From Planctomycetota bacterium (GTDB lineage Bacteria; Planctomycetota; Phycisphaerae; Sedimentisphaerales; Anaerohalosphaeraceae), in contig JAKPDO010000019.1 in assembly GCA_029552545.1 (NCBI GenBank), positions 186,001 to 250,000 on the forward strand: 64,000 nucleotides of DNA, given 5' to 3'. This document shows positions 8,549 to 16,423 of this stretch, piece by piece; within the stretch, counting starts at the first letter, position 1; the number at the start of each line of letters is the position of its first letter. Position numbers and translations under genes: made by a program. A model generated the notes under the pieces. The model saw only the letters and a program-made list of their open reading frames with translations. It had not been told where the DNA came from and searched no databases.

Positions 8549-8734
8549 ATGCATCAGCCCTCCATGCCCCATCCGGGGCATAACAAACATTTGTGTTATC
8601 TCATCAACCTCCATTATCATCACACCAACTGGGAGCAGTACAAAAAACTGGTCGAAAACCCCCAGTATATCTGTAAACTGTGCGGACGCACCGCCGCCGA
8701 CAAAAACCACCTTTGCCGTCCTGTAAAACTCTGA
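8549..8734 (+). CDS. Small Cys/His-rich (putative zinc-binding) protein
   Basis: A 61-residue protein with AAAGGAAAGGGG upstream of its ATG. The N-terminal half is His-rich (HQPSMPHPGHNKH, INLHYHHTNW). The C-terminal half holds a CKLCGRTAADKNHLC cluster that could form a small zinc site. I do not recognise a named family. It follows the DUF2959 gene by 19 bases, so it is probably co-transcribed with the envelope-stress operon. Confidence 0.7.
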   Translation: MHQPSMPHPGHNKHLCYLINLHYHHTNWEQYKKLVENPQYICKLCGRTAADKNHLCRPVKL

Positions 8735-8773
8735 GCCGTTCTGCAGAGGTTTATCAGCGGCGCGGCAGTCCCT

Positions 8774-9097
8774 TTAATCCTGTAAGAATTGAACCGCCAG
8801 TCCCAGCACGCCCTCGCTCATCATCCGGGAGCGGTCCACCCGAACCACCTTTCCGGCCTTAATGCGGGCGTATTGCCCCTTTTGATGAGCCAGCTGTGAG
8901 GTTCGCGGAAAATTCAGCTCCACTTCTTGTCCCGGACGTACAGGGGCGGTCAGCGGGATTGTCAAATAGGCCCCACCCTTGCTCACATTTACGCTTCGGC
9001 CGTTGAAAAAGCGATTGGCGCCCGGCAGCCAGACGCTCACAGGCCAACTCAATTCCGTACGCACTTCCTTACGCTGTTCGACGAGTGTGCTGTCCAT
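8774..9097 (-). CDS. PilZ domain protein
   Basis: A 107-residue single-domain PilZ protein, a candidate cyclic di-GMP receptor. Visible are the N-terminal basic stretch EQRKEVRTELSWPV, the GRSVNVSKGGAYLTI strand (compare the D/NxSxxG motif), and the C-terminal GVLGLAVQFLQD. The N-terminal RxxxR is only partly matched (EQRKEVR). The start has GGAGAAAAGACT upstream. A diguanylate cyclase lies at 57788-58861, so the second messenger is probably made by this organism. Confidence 0.85.
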   Translation of the reverse strand: MDSTLVEQRKEVRTELSWPVSVWLPGANRFFNGRSVNVSKGGAYLTIPLTAPVRPGQEVELNFPRTSQLAHQKGQYARIKAGKVVRVDRSRMMSEGVLGLAVQFLQD

Positions 9098-9254
9098 AGT
9101 CTTTTCTCCATAAAAGTCATAAAATCACTGCACACTCTATTATCGTCAAAGTTAAAATGGAGAATATAGAAAAAATAGGAAACATCTGTTTTTTTAAATT
9201 AGCTCACGCTGGTTTGATTATCCGAAAGATTTTATCGGACGTAAAAGGGGTGTT

Positions 9255-10376
9255 TTAGCTTTTCATTGAATCAATTTGCAGCAGGGCGACGGGTAAAAAG
9301 AGAAAAACCGGTGCCCAGACCCAGACTTCCGGCCAGACCCGTCCGCCAAAGCTTTCTGTTGCGAACAACTTGCAGAGAAAGACAGTCAGAAAACATCCCA
9401 GCGTTGTCGTGAAACTGATTACAATTGCAGATTTAATCTCCCGGGGGTCCCGTCGAATCAGAACCGGCAGGGCTGTCATCAGCATAATCAGGTTCATAAT
9501 CGGGTCGACAACGCGGGAATGCTTTTGCAGAATCAGCTCTGCCAGGTCGGTTTTTCGTGTGCCCGGATAGTGCAGCAGTTCTTCTATCTGCCCCAGGCTC
9601 AGGAGCGATTTGTATCCTTCCTGGCGGCGGAGGCCGATGTCCTCCGGCATCAACCCGCTGGCCAGAAAATCAATCTTTTCTACGGAGGTCAGTGAGGCCT
9701 GCCCTTCTTCTTCCGGGAGAACATTCATCCGCCGTCCGTTCTCGAGCACCCAGCCCTTGCGATGCGCATCGTACACCGCTCGCTCGGCCTCAACCTGTCC
9801 GATCACTGTCCATCGCTGGCTGGACGGTTCTTGCCGCCGGAGAATCACAAAGGCATCTTTCATTGTCCGAGTGGATTCATTGTATTCCCGACCGCAGAAC
9901 AAATGCCCTTCCGGAGAGCTGATAAACCAAAACGAAAACCGACGCGGCTGGCTGATTTCGTCTCGACCTCTTGTCAGGTCGTTTGCCAGCCGCGGAATCA
10001 AAAATTCCTCATCGGCAATTTGAAGTCCCATCAGCAGCACTGCCAGAAACAGAATCGGTGCCAATATGCGTTTGAGACTGATTCCGGAGGCCATTACGGC
10101 AATCAGTTCGTTGTTTTTTGTCATCCGGGCCAGCGAAAAAACCGCCGCAATCACGGTAATCATTCCGGCCAGATGCCGAAACCACAGCGCTGTCTGCGGC
10201 CCGTAGTACAAAAGAATATGCCGCAGCATCATGCCCTTGCTCTGACCGGATTGCTCAACAAACTCATCAATATTCACAAACAAATCCAAGGTGATGCACA
10301 TTCCGATCAGGACGAAGAAGGAAATGAAATAACCCACCAGAAAGTTTTTTGCGATATATCGATCCAGCAGCCGCAT
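9255..10376 (-). CDS. lptG: LptG-like LPS export permease (YjgP/YjgQ family)
   Basis: A 373-residue permease of the LptB2FG lipopolysaccharide-extraction ABC transporter. It starts MRLLDRYIAKNFLVGYF, a typical LptG beginning, has about three N-terminal membrane segments, a periplasmic beta-jellyroll (residues about 130-260), then three C-terminal membrane segments (PIMNLIMLMTALPVLI onward). The long upstream extension is rejected because it overlaps the partner gene in a different frame. The gene follows lptF with 14 bases between them. The ATPase lptB is not in the window. Confidence 0.85.
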   Translation of the reverse strand: MRLLDRYIAKNFLVGYFISFFVLIGMCITLDLFVNIDEFVEQSGQSKGMMLRHILLYYGPQTALWFRHLAGMITVIAAVFSLARMTKNNELIAVMASGISLKRILAPILFLAVLLMGLQIADEEFLIPRLANDLTRGRDEISQPRRFSFWFISSPEGHLFCGREYNESTRTMKDAFVILRRQEPSSQRWTVIGQVEAERAVYDAHRKGWVLENGRRMNVLPEEEGQASLTSVEKIDFLASGLMPEDIGLRRQEGYKSLLSLGQIEELLHYPGTRKTDLAELILQKHSRVVDPIMNLIMLMTALPVLIRRDPREIKSAIVISFTTTLGCFLTVFLCKLFATESFGGRVWPEVWVWAPVFLFLPVALLQIDSMKS

Positions 10377-10390
10377 ATCTCTGTCCGCTT

Positions 10391-11998
10391 TCAAACCCGA
10401 CTGATTTTCCGATATAAAATCCACGCCAGCATTGTCAGCAAAACCAGCCCGCCCCACATCACGGCGATCCCAACCTCCGGGCCGGCGGCAGGATTCTTGG
10501 TCAGCTGCTTGCCCGAGAGAATAAATACAATCAGCAGGGCCCCCGGAATTGTGCTGGCCCCGAAGGCGCTGAGAATATGCCCCCCCCGAAACAGAATCCC
10601 CAGACAAATCCCCGTCACAATCAGCGGAATGCACCCCAAGCCCAAAACAAGCCGGGAATGAATCTCACTGGTTAACTGATTGTCCACCTGAACCAGCTGC
10701 TCCCGGAGCTGAGTTTGCAAAGCTTGCAGAATCCTGCTCGGTTTGGAAACGCCGAGCCCTGTTCCGGAAGAATCCGTTTTCGTCAGGGTCCCAAGAAGCT
10801 TCTCCCGCTGGAGTCCTTCCAGAATCGCTTCCGGTATCGGCAGTTCCGGAATCGCTTTCTGAAGCGCGGTTCCCTTCACGCCGCCTCCCAGCTGCCATTG
10901 CGGGGTTTCCAGAATCAGTTCCAGTCCCCGGTCAATTCGGTCATCTTCGAGGGTAATCTGTCCCCGGTCGCTTTCGTACCGGCAATAAACCTCATTGTTG
11001 CGATACGGAAGGATTTCCAGCAGCCGCACGGGGCCGGTCAGGTCAATCCGCCGCTCCTGATTCACTTCCAAACCTCCCGCCCGCAGAAGGTATTCCCGTC
11101 CTCCGTCGGCGCTGCGAAACCGAATGTATTCCTGCGGTTTTTTCAGCGTCTGACGGCCTTCTTCCGCCAGACGCTCAAGGATGGTCTGAGCGCGTACCGT
11201 CAGGGCCAAATCATATATCGGGCCGAACTGAAGTTTGTCCGCCTGAATCTGTTTGAGCTGCTCGATTTTCTGAAACTTGATTTTATCCGCCAGCAGGGGG
11301 GGCACACGCCGGCTGACCCCAATCGTACCCACACGAACCGGCTGGTTTTCATCGAAACGAATCGTATCCTCCGTAATCACCGTGACGGAATGATGCTCCC
11401 GCCGTGTTTCAATATCCACGATTGCCTGACGAGCCGTAATCATCCGCGGCGGTTTATTCTTTTGAATGTCCAAAATAACCACATCCAAAAGCAGATTGTC
11501 TGCAGGAACGGCCTGTTCTGCGTAGATTTTGTACCGCCCTCCCGGAATGTCCCAATAGCCCTTCCGCTGGATATTGCGGAACAGAATCTGCTTGGCATCC
11601 GCCCGAACCCGATACTCGCTGCGGTGCACAAAGGCCGGGGTAATGTGGAAACTCAGCAGCAGGTTCGCCAGTGCCGCCGCCAGCGCCAGCGAGAATCCCG
11701 GCTGAATCAGCGTCCGAAAGGCAATCCCGCTGGCCCGGCAGGCATCCAATTCTCGGTCCGCCGCAAACCGCCCGTAGGTAATCGCCGCCGAAAACAGGGC
11801 ACCCATCGGAATCACAAACGTCAGGGTAATCGGGCAAAAGTCCCCGATTAAACTGAGCATCTGACGCGGACTGACCCCGTATTCCTTAATCATCGGGACC
11901 AAAAGCCCCGCGCTGAGCATCAGCGTCAGCGCCACGGTGGCTAAAAAGAACACCCGCAGCAGCTCTTTCATCAAATATCGATGCAGCAGAAAAAACAT
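10391..11998 (-). CDS. lptF: LptF-like LPS export permease (YjgP/YjgQ family)
   Basis: A 535-residue YjgP/YjgQ protein starting FFLLHRYLMKELLRVFFLAT, with PITLTFVIPMGALFSAAITYGRF in membrane segments 2-3. It is longer than the usual ~360 residues because the central periplasmic region (roughly residues 150-420) is expanded. The last three membrane segments begin near RLVLGLGCIPLIVTGICLGI. It is co-directional with lptG and divergent from the PerR-like gene. Together with lpxB and gmhA it indicates an LPS-type outer membrane. Confidence 0.88.
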   Translation of the reverse strand: MFFLLHRYLMKELLRVFFLATVALTLMLSAGLLVPMIKEYGVSPRQMLSLIGDFCPITLTFVIPMGALFSAAITYGRFAADRELDACRASGIAFRTLIQPGFSLALAAALANLLLSFHITPAFVHRSEYRVRADAKQILFRNIQRKGYWDIPGGRYKIYAEQAVPADNLLLDVVILDIQKNKPPRMITARQAIVDIETRREHHSVTVITEDTIRFDENQPVRVGTIGVSRRVPPLLADKIKFQKIEQLKQIQADKLQFGPIYDLALTVRAQTILERLAEEGRQTLKKPQEYIRFRSADGGREYLLRAGGLEVNQERRIDLTGPVRLLEILPYRNNEVYCRYESDRGQITLEDDRIDRGLELILETPQWQLGGGVKGTALQKAIPELPIPEAILEGLQREKLLGTLTKTDSSGTGLGVSKPSRILQALQTQLREQLVQVDNQLTSEIHSRLVLGLGCIPLIVTGICLGILFRGGHILSAFGASTIPGALLIVFILSGKQLTKNPAAGPEVGIAVMWGGLVLLTMLAWILYRKISRV

Positions 11999-12142
11999 AA
12001 CTTCTTTCGTCCTCAGTGATTCTGGATATTCGGAGGATTTTACCCTCGTCCGGAGTGTTTGAAAAGCGGATTATCACACGGGACTTAAACAATCCACAGT
12101 TTTTTAGAAAAAACTTCTGAACACTTAAGAATATATCCTGTA

Positions 12143-12157
12143 TAAGAATTATTCTTA
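12143..12157. promoter_or_regulatory. 7-1-7 Fur/PerR-type operator
   Basis: TAAGAAT-T-ATTCTTA is a perfect 7-1-7 inverted repeat, the geometry of Fur and PerR boxes. It lies 15 bases before the ATG of the PerR-like gene, which suggests autoregulation. Confidence 0.75.
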
Positions 12158-12172
12158 AAAAAGAAGTCACAA

Positions 12173-12613
12173 ATGCACAAACAGCATAAAAAAGAACGGT
12201 TTGAAGAGTTTCGGAAGATTTGCCGAGAGCACGGTCTGAACGTAACCCCCCAGCGCATCGCTGTTTATGAAGCTCTTTCCGGTTCGAAAAATCATCCGAG
12301 CGCTGAGGAAATATTCCGCCGTCTGGTTTCGAATTTTCCGGAGCTGTCGATTGATACGGTGTATCGGACGCTGAACACGTTTGCTCACATTGGTCTGATT
12401 CGGATTGTCGGGGGGTACGGGGAGGTACGCCGATATGACCCGGATACGCAGCCGCATCATCATTTTCGATGTTTAAAGTGCAGCCGGATTGTTGATTTTG
12501 AAAGCCCGGAGTTCAGCCGGTTGAAAGTACCGGATGTTTTACAGCGGAAATGCAGAATTACTGGGGTCAAAGTGGTGTTCGAAGGGCTCTGTGAGGAGTG
12601 CCTAAGCCGCTGA
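12173..12613 (+). CDS. perR: Fur-family regulator, PerR-like
   Basis: A 146-residue Fur-superfamily repressor. The winged-helix part contains LNVTPQRIAVYEALSGSKNH and LSIDTVYRTLNTFAHIGLI. The metal and dimer region has RYDPDTQPHHHFRCLKCSRI and a C-terminal CEECLSR, so both structural-zinc CxxC pairs are present. I call it PerR-like from the close D/H pattern, the operator type and the downstream peroxiredoxin and bacterioferritin genes; iron- or manganese-sensing Fur cannot be excluded. Confidence 0.85.
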   Translation: MHKQHKKERFEEFRKICREHGLNVTPQRIAVYEALSGSKNHPSAEEIFRRLVSNFPELSIDTVYRTLNTFAHIGLIRIVGGYGEVRRYDPDTQPHHHFRCLKCSRIVDFESPEFSRLKVPDVLQRKCRITGVKVVFEGLCEECLSR

Positions 12614-12631
12614 AATTTTTTTTGCCATTAA

Positions 12632-12667
12632 AATAAGAATAATTCCTATATAGGAAAATATCTTATT
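12632..12667. promoter_or_regulatory. 36-bp imperfect palindrome with two PerR-box-like sites
   Basis: The 36-base segment is a palindrome with 14 of 18 arm positions matched, centred on CCTATATAGG. It contains TAAGAAT-A-ATTCCTA (12634-12648), one mismatch from the perfect box upstream of perR, and a weaker mirrored copy (12651-12665). It precedes the degenerate ferritin-like gene and the peroxiredoxin operon. Confidence 0.6.
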
Positions 12668-12714
12668 TAACACTTTTTTGAAAGAAAACGAGTATAGCTC
12701 ATGCTGCAAGAACT

Positions 12715-12837
12715 ATGGCGGAAAAGACAGGAATTGATGTTAATCGTCTGGTCAAGCTGCTGGTCTGAAACGCCGCCGTCGAATTGAGAACCTTTTATTG
12801 CTACCCCATTCTGCGGATAAATTAGGTTGGCCGGCGG
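12715..12837 (+). pseudogene. Degenerate ferritin-like (Dps-like) gene remnant
   Basis: In one frame the sequence reads MAEKTGIDVNRLVKLLV, stop, then NAAVELRTFYCYPILRIN, stop, then VG. This resembles, from memory, the first helix of the ferritin-like family that begins M-A-x-x-x-G-I-D-V-x-x-L-V-x-L-L-V-x-N-A-x-x-E-L-T-T-Y-Y-Y-Y-T-I-L-R. Two in-frame stops (12766-12768 and 12823-12825) and loss of everything after helix 1 mark it as decayed. Its position between the palindrome and the peroxiredoxin fits an oxidative-stress operon that lost its first gene. Confidence 0.55.
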
Positions 12838-12954
12838 AAAAGGCCTTCGCAGAAAAGAAAGCTCACCTTTTGTTGCTTCTTTTATGCGGTAAGCCGGACC
12901 GTTTTCGGATTACTTCCTGAAAAGAACCTGTGAAAGGAGCACAAAAGAAAACAG

Positions 12955-12982
12955 TTGTAAGTTTGTCAAAACGGATTATAAT
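12955..12982 (+). promoter_or_regulatory. Promoter of the peroxiredoxin operon
   Basis: TTGTAA (12955-12960) and TATAAT (12977-12982) are separated by 16 bases and lie 26 bases before the peroxiredoxin ATG. The gene can therefore be transcribed independently of the palindrome about 300 bases upstream. Confidence 0.6.
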
Positions 12983-13008
12983 CAAAATGAGTCTGAAAGG
13001 AAAAACGT

Positions 13009-13752
13009 ATGGAAGAGAAAGCCTATTCTCTGCCTCTGATCGGTGAAAAAGCCCCTTCTTTTACGGCGGAATCGACCCAGGGTATCATCCATTTTCCGGA
13101 GGATTACAAAGGCAAATGGGTGATCTTTTTTTCGCATCCGGCCGATTTTACGCCGGTCTGCACGACGGAATTTATGACCTTTGCCTCGATGCAGACGGAA
13201 TTCAAAAAGCTCAATACGGAACTGCTCGGGCTGTCGATTGACAGTACCTTCAGCCATATTGCCTGGCTGCGCACCATCAAAGAGAAGATTGTCTATAAGG
13301 GAATGAAAAACGTTGAGGTGACATTCCCCGTCATCAGCGATCTGACCATGGAGGTGTCCCGCAAGTTTGGGATGCTCCAGCCCGGAGCCAGCAATACCCA
13401 GGCCGTTCGGGCTGTATTCATCATTGACCCCAAAGCTGTTATTCGGGCGATTCTGTTTTATCCGATGGAAAACGGCCGCAATATGGATGAAATCAAGCGG
13501 CTTTTGATTGCGATGCAGCATTCCGAGCAGTACAAGATAGCCACCCCCGCCAACTGGCAGCCCGGCGAAGATGTGATTGTTCCTCCGCCCGGTTCCTGCG
13601 GGTCGGCCAAAGACCGAGTGGAAAAAGCCGGTCAGGATTACGTGTGTCTGGACTGGTTCCTGTGTTTGAAAAAATGTCCTCATCAACCAGCTGACAGCAA
13701 GGAGAATTCATATGGCCAAAATCGCAAAGGACAAAAAAGCAAAGGTGATTGA
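13009..13752 (+). CDS. Peroxiredoxin (Prx6/1-Cys-like)
   Basis: A 247-residue thiol peroxidase that reduces hydrogen peroxide or alkyl hydroperoxides. The peroxidatic Cys is in SHPADFTPVCTTEF (about residue 51), and the Prx6-like continuation includes GLSIDSTFSHIAWLRTI. The C-terminal arm carries extra cysteines (GSCGSAKDRV, DYVCLDWFLCLKKC) as in archaeal-type enzymes. AAAGGAAAAACGT precedes the ATG. The last 41 bases overlap the bacterioferritin gene in another frame. The tail after LKKCPH may be a recent readthrough extension. Confidence 0.93.
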   Translation: MEEKAYSLPLIGEKAPSFTAESTQGIIHFPEDYKGKWVIFFSHPADFTPVCTTEFMTFASMQTEFKKLNTELLGLSIDSTFSHIAWLRTIKEKIVYKGMKNVEVTFPVISDLTMEVSRKFGMLQPGASNTQAVRAVFIIDPKAVIRAILFYPMENGRNMDEIKRLLIAMQHSEQYKIATPANWQPGEDVIVPPPGSCGSAKDRVEKAGQDYVCLDWFLCLKKCPHQPADSKENSYGQNRKGQKSKGD

Positions 13753-14257
13753 GGTCCTCAACAAAGCCCGGGCGATGGAACTGCAGGCCATCTCCCAGTA
13801 TATGAATCAGCATTACGGCCTGGATGATATGGATTTCGGCGAGCTGGCCGCCAATATGAAACTGATTGCCATTGATGAAATGCGTCATGCCGAATCCTTC
13901 GCGGAACGCATTAAAGAACTCGGCGGCGAACCCACCGCCGAGCCGGCCGCCAAGACCGTCAAGGGCCAACAGGTCGAAAAAATCTTCCCCTTTGACGCCG
14001 ACCTTGAAGACCATACCATCGATGTGTACAACCAGTTCGCTGCGGTCTGCCGTGAGAACGGCGACTCCGTCAGCCAAAAGCTCTTCGAGACCATCATCGA
14101 GGAAGAGCAGTCCCATTTCAACTACTTTGACAATGTGGACCAGCACATCAAGAAGATGGGCAATACTTATCTGGCTCGCATCGCCGGCACTCCCTCCTCA
14201 ACCGGACTGGCCCCGCAGGGGTTTGTCATTCGCGAGCAGGGCGGCGGCGCTGCTTAA
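13712..14257 (+). CDS. bfr: Bacterioferritin / ferritin-like protein
   Basis: A 181-residue ferritin-like four-helix protein for iron storage and peroxide detoxification. Ferroxidase ligands are visible: E in RAMELQAISQY (about 23), E and H in IAIDEMRHAESF (56, 59), a second-half Glu, and EEEQSHFNYF. The start is the ATG behind AGGAGAATTCAT, inside the 3' end of the peroxiredoxin gene. The C terminus has a Gly-rich tail (FVIREQGGGAA). Coupling to the peroxiredoxin makes peroxide and iron handling one response. Confidence 0.9.
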   Translation: MAKIAKDKKAKVIEVLNKARAMELQAISQYMNQHYGLDDMDFGELAANMKLIAIDEMRHAESFAERIKELGGEPTAEPAAKTVKGQQVEKIFPFDADLEDHTIDVYNQFAAVCRENGDSVSQKLFETIIEEEQSHFNYFDNVDQHIKKMGNTYLARIAGTPSSTGLAPQGFVIREQGGGAA

Positions 14258-14278
14258 TCCATTGGCGTAGTAGAAACA

Positions 14279-14314
14279 AAAGGCGGACAGGTTTTCATTG
14301 TGTCCGCCTTTTTT
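14279..14314. terminator. Bidirectional terminator
   Basis: AAAGGCGGACA (14279-14289) pairs with TGTCCGCCTTT (14301-14311) around an 11-base loop, with A and T runs on the two sides. It ends both the bacterioferritin operon and the convergent lipoprotein gene. Confidence 0.85.
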
Positions 14315-14326
14315 ACTGGCTTCCGG

Positions 14327-14908
14327 TTATTTTGTCTGTCCGTGCCCCGGGTGTAAGGCAGGTTTTGTCTTATTCTCTGAAATGGTTTCCTTTGTTCTCT
14401 TTACTGTCCTCATCACCAGAAGCAGCAGCAAAATGTTCGGCATTACCAGCACAGTCAGCAGAAATGCGCCGACTGCCGCAAGGATTTTCCATGGAAAGTG
14501 CCCCTGTTCCGTCAGCAGCAGAACGGGCTTTAGTTTTTCCATTGTACGTTCGATGGCTTTTGTGCTTTGCTCAATGGCTTTCTGATTGGCCTCAATTGCA
14601 CGCGTGCTTTCTTCTACTGCCTTTTGATTGGCCTGTATCGATTCGGTGGCGGCTGTTACAGCTCGTGAACTGGCCTCGAGCGATTCCGTTGTTTTCCTCA
14701 TAGCTTCAGCCGCATCCTCAAGGGATGTCGTAATTTCCCGGATCGCCTTCTGATTGGCCGTGATGGCGGCTGTGCTGGCTTCGACGGCCTGAATATTTTC
14801 GGAAACGGCCTGTGAACTGGCTTCTATTTGCGACCGCATTTGTCTGACGGTTCCACACCCAGCCATCCAAAAACAAAATAACCCAAAGAAGATTATTCTT
14901 GTCCGCAT
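14327..14908 (-). CDS. Coiled-coil lipoprotein with C-terminal membrane segment
   Basis: A 193-residue protein with a lipobox FWMAGC (Cys about 18). A long heptad region of near-repeats follows (SQAVSENIQAVEASTAAITA, ESIQANQKAVEESTRAIEAN, QKAIEQSTKAIERT), then a hydrophobic segment AAVGAFLLTVLVMPNILLLLLV and a basic tail. The start is the ATG with GAGGAG upstream rather than the upstream TTG. The layout (lipid anchor, coiled coil, membrane helix) would suit a link between the outer and inner membranes, but no function is known. Confidence 0.8.
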   Translation of the reverse strand: MRTRIIFFGLFCFWMAGCGTVRQMRSQIEASSQAVSENIQAVEASTAAITANQKAIREITTSLEDAAEAMRKTTESLEASSRAVTAATESIQANQKAVEESTRAIEANQKAIEQSTKAIERTMEKLKPVLLLTEQGHFPWKILAAVGAFLLTVLVMPNILLLLLVMRTVKRTKETISENKTKPALHPGHGQTK

Positions 14909-15013
14909 TATAGCTCTCCTCAATAGTGCCTTTATTGTAGACCTGTTTTTTCTTAAAACAAGGAGATTTAATTGTCAGCATTTATAGACCGAGTATATCA
15001 TCTATTTTACTTC

Positions 15014-15030
15014 TTGCAAATCATTTGCAA
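15014..15030. promoter_or_regulatory. Palindromic Fur-family operator
   Basis: TTGCAAAT-C-ATTTGCAA is a perfect 8-1-8 inverted repeat 76 bases before the His-rich membrane protein. It differs in sequence from the PerR-type box at 12143 and is probably read by the Fur-family protein encoded at the end of this operon. Confidence 0.7.
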
Positions 15031-15105
15031 ATAGATTATGGTTTTTATAAAATGAAAACACATCGGATTAAAGATGAATTTCAAACAGTTTAGGAGAAGG
15101 TTCTT

Positions 15106-15852
15106 ATGGCGTATGAAAAGTTGCGTTTGATTGCCCGTCAGTTAAAAGAACATTCTCCCTTTACTGTCTTTGGGGCCCTTACCGGCATTGTTTTTATGCT
15201 CCTTTTCCGACGACTCGGAGTGACGGGCGGCCATATCCTTTTTTCCATATTCCATCCCCTTCATGTTGTTCTCAGTGCAATGGTGACCGCAGCCCTCTTC
15301 CAGCTCCACCGAAAAGCCGGAAATTTTCTCCTGATTCTTGTCATTGGCTATGTCGGCTCTGTGGGAATCGCTACAATCAGCGACAGCGTTATTCCCTTCT
15401 TCGGCGAGACGATTCTCGGTGCCGCCGTCCCCACGGAGCATGGACACGACCATGCCTCGGCTCAATCTCCGCAGGAGCATGACCATAAACCCCAGCTGCA
15501 TCTGGGCTTTATCGAAGAATGGTGGCTCGTCAATCCCGCCGCAATTCTGGGAATTATCATCGCCTATTTTGTCCCCAAGACCAAGTACCCGCATGCTCTT
15601 CATGTCCTGGTCAGCACGTGGGCATCTTCCAGTCATATGCTGATGAACACACACGCTGACTGGAGTATTACACTGCTGGTTGGAATGTTTTTGGCCCTCT
15701 TTATTGCCGTCTGGCTTCCCTGCTGCATCAGCGACATCGTCTTTCCGCTTCTGTTTGTCCGTGCCGATGGGGCTCATCTCGGTCATCAGTGTATTCTTTG
15801 CGGCCGGAAGGAAAATCCGACTCCTTCCGATTCAGCCGAACGGACACATTAA
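15106..15852 (+). CDS. His-rich multi-pass membrane protein, putative metal transporter
   Basis: A 248-residue integral membrane protein with about five or six hydrophobic segments (approx. 19-35, 43-66, 72-99, 140-155, 186-218). Between the third and fourth is a His-rich loop (HGHDHASAQ, EHDHKPQLHLGF; residues 112-134), a pattern common in zinc and other divalent-metal transporters. The C terminus adds HLGHQCILCGRKE, another possible metal site. I do not recognise a named family. Its stop codon overlaps the ATG of a Fur-family regulator, and a perfect palindrome lies upstream, so metal uptake or efflux is the best inference. Confidence 0.75.
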   Translation: MAYEKLRLIARQLKEHSPFTVFGALTGIVFMLLFRRLGVTGGHILFSIFHPLHVVLSAMVTAALFQLHRKAGNFLLILVIGYVGSVGIATISDSVIPFFGETILGAAVPTEHGHDHASAQSPQEHDHKPQLHLGFIEEWWLVNPAAILGIIIAYFVPKTKYPHALHVLVSTWASSSHMLMNTHADWSITLLVGMFLALFIAVWLPCCISDIVFPLLFVRADGAHLGHQCILCGRKENPTPSDSAERTH

Positions 15853-16289
15853 TGACGGACGAACACCTCCAAAAAGCTGCACAGCTGCTGGATGAAAACG
15901 GGTTGCGGAAAACCCGACCCCGTCTGGAGATTCTCTGTGTTCTTTTGGAAGCGGACAGTCCTCTGACCGGTGAACAGGTTTTTGAGCGGGTGACGGCGGG
16001 CTCTGTGGATAAGGCCACGGTCTATCGGACTTTGCTGCTTTTGCTCAAGCATGATATTGTTCACAATGCCTATCTGCGAAACCGCATCCGGCATTTTGAA
16101 CTCGCCCATCACTGCAAACCAGACCGTTGCCATCCGCATTTCACCTGTCGGGATTGCGGCCGAACGGTCTGTCTCTATCAGGCCATTGTCCCTGACGTCC
16201 AAAATCTCCCTGCCGGCTTTCTCGTGCTGCATCGCCAAACTCGTCTTGAGGGGATTTGTGCAGACTGTCGGGTACGCCATTATTCGTAG
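15852..16289 (+). CDS. Fur-family regulator (Zur-like)
   Basis: A 145-residue Fur-superfamily repressor: GLRKTRPRLEILCVLLEADS and VDKATVYRTLLLLLKHDIV make the DNA-binding domain. HHCKPDRCHPHFTCRDCGRT and the terminal CADCRVRHYS carry the structural CxxC pairs and additional Cys/His ligands. The ATG overlaps the stop of the membrane-protein gene (TAATG), so the two are translationally coupled. The His-rich partner suggests zinc sensing, but the metal is not shown by the sequence alone. Confidence 0.85.
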   Translation: MTDEHLQKAAQLLDENGLRKTRPRLEILCVLLEADSPLTGEQVFERVTAGSVDKATVYRTLLLLLKHDIVHNAYLRNRIRHFELAHHCKPDRCHPHFTCRDCGRTVCLYQAIVPDVQNLPAGFLVLHRQTRLEGICADCRVRHYS

Positions 16290-16423
16290 GGTATTTTTGT
16301 TTTTGCTTGATTTTTTCTTCTTCGTTCGCTAAATATCGCCCAAACTGCTAAAGAATTGCGACTCGATAGTCCGACTTTTACCGCATAGATAACAAGAGTC
16401 AAAAAGTAATTTCCGGATTTAGT

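Noticed and set aside
10377-10634. Long N-terminal extension of LptG
   Set aside because: It overlaps the lptF gene in a different frame and has no LptG-like sequence before MRLLDRYIAK.
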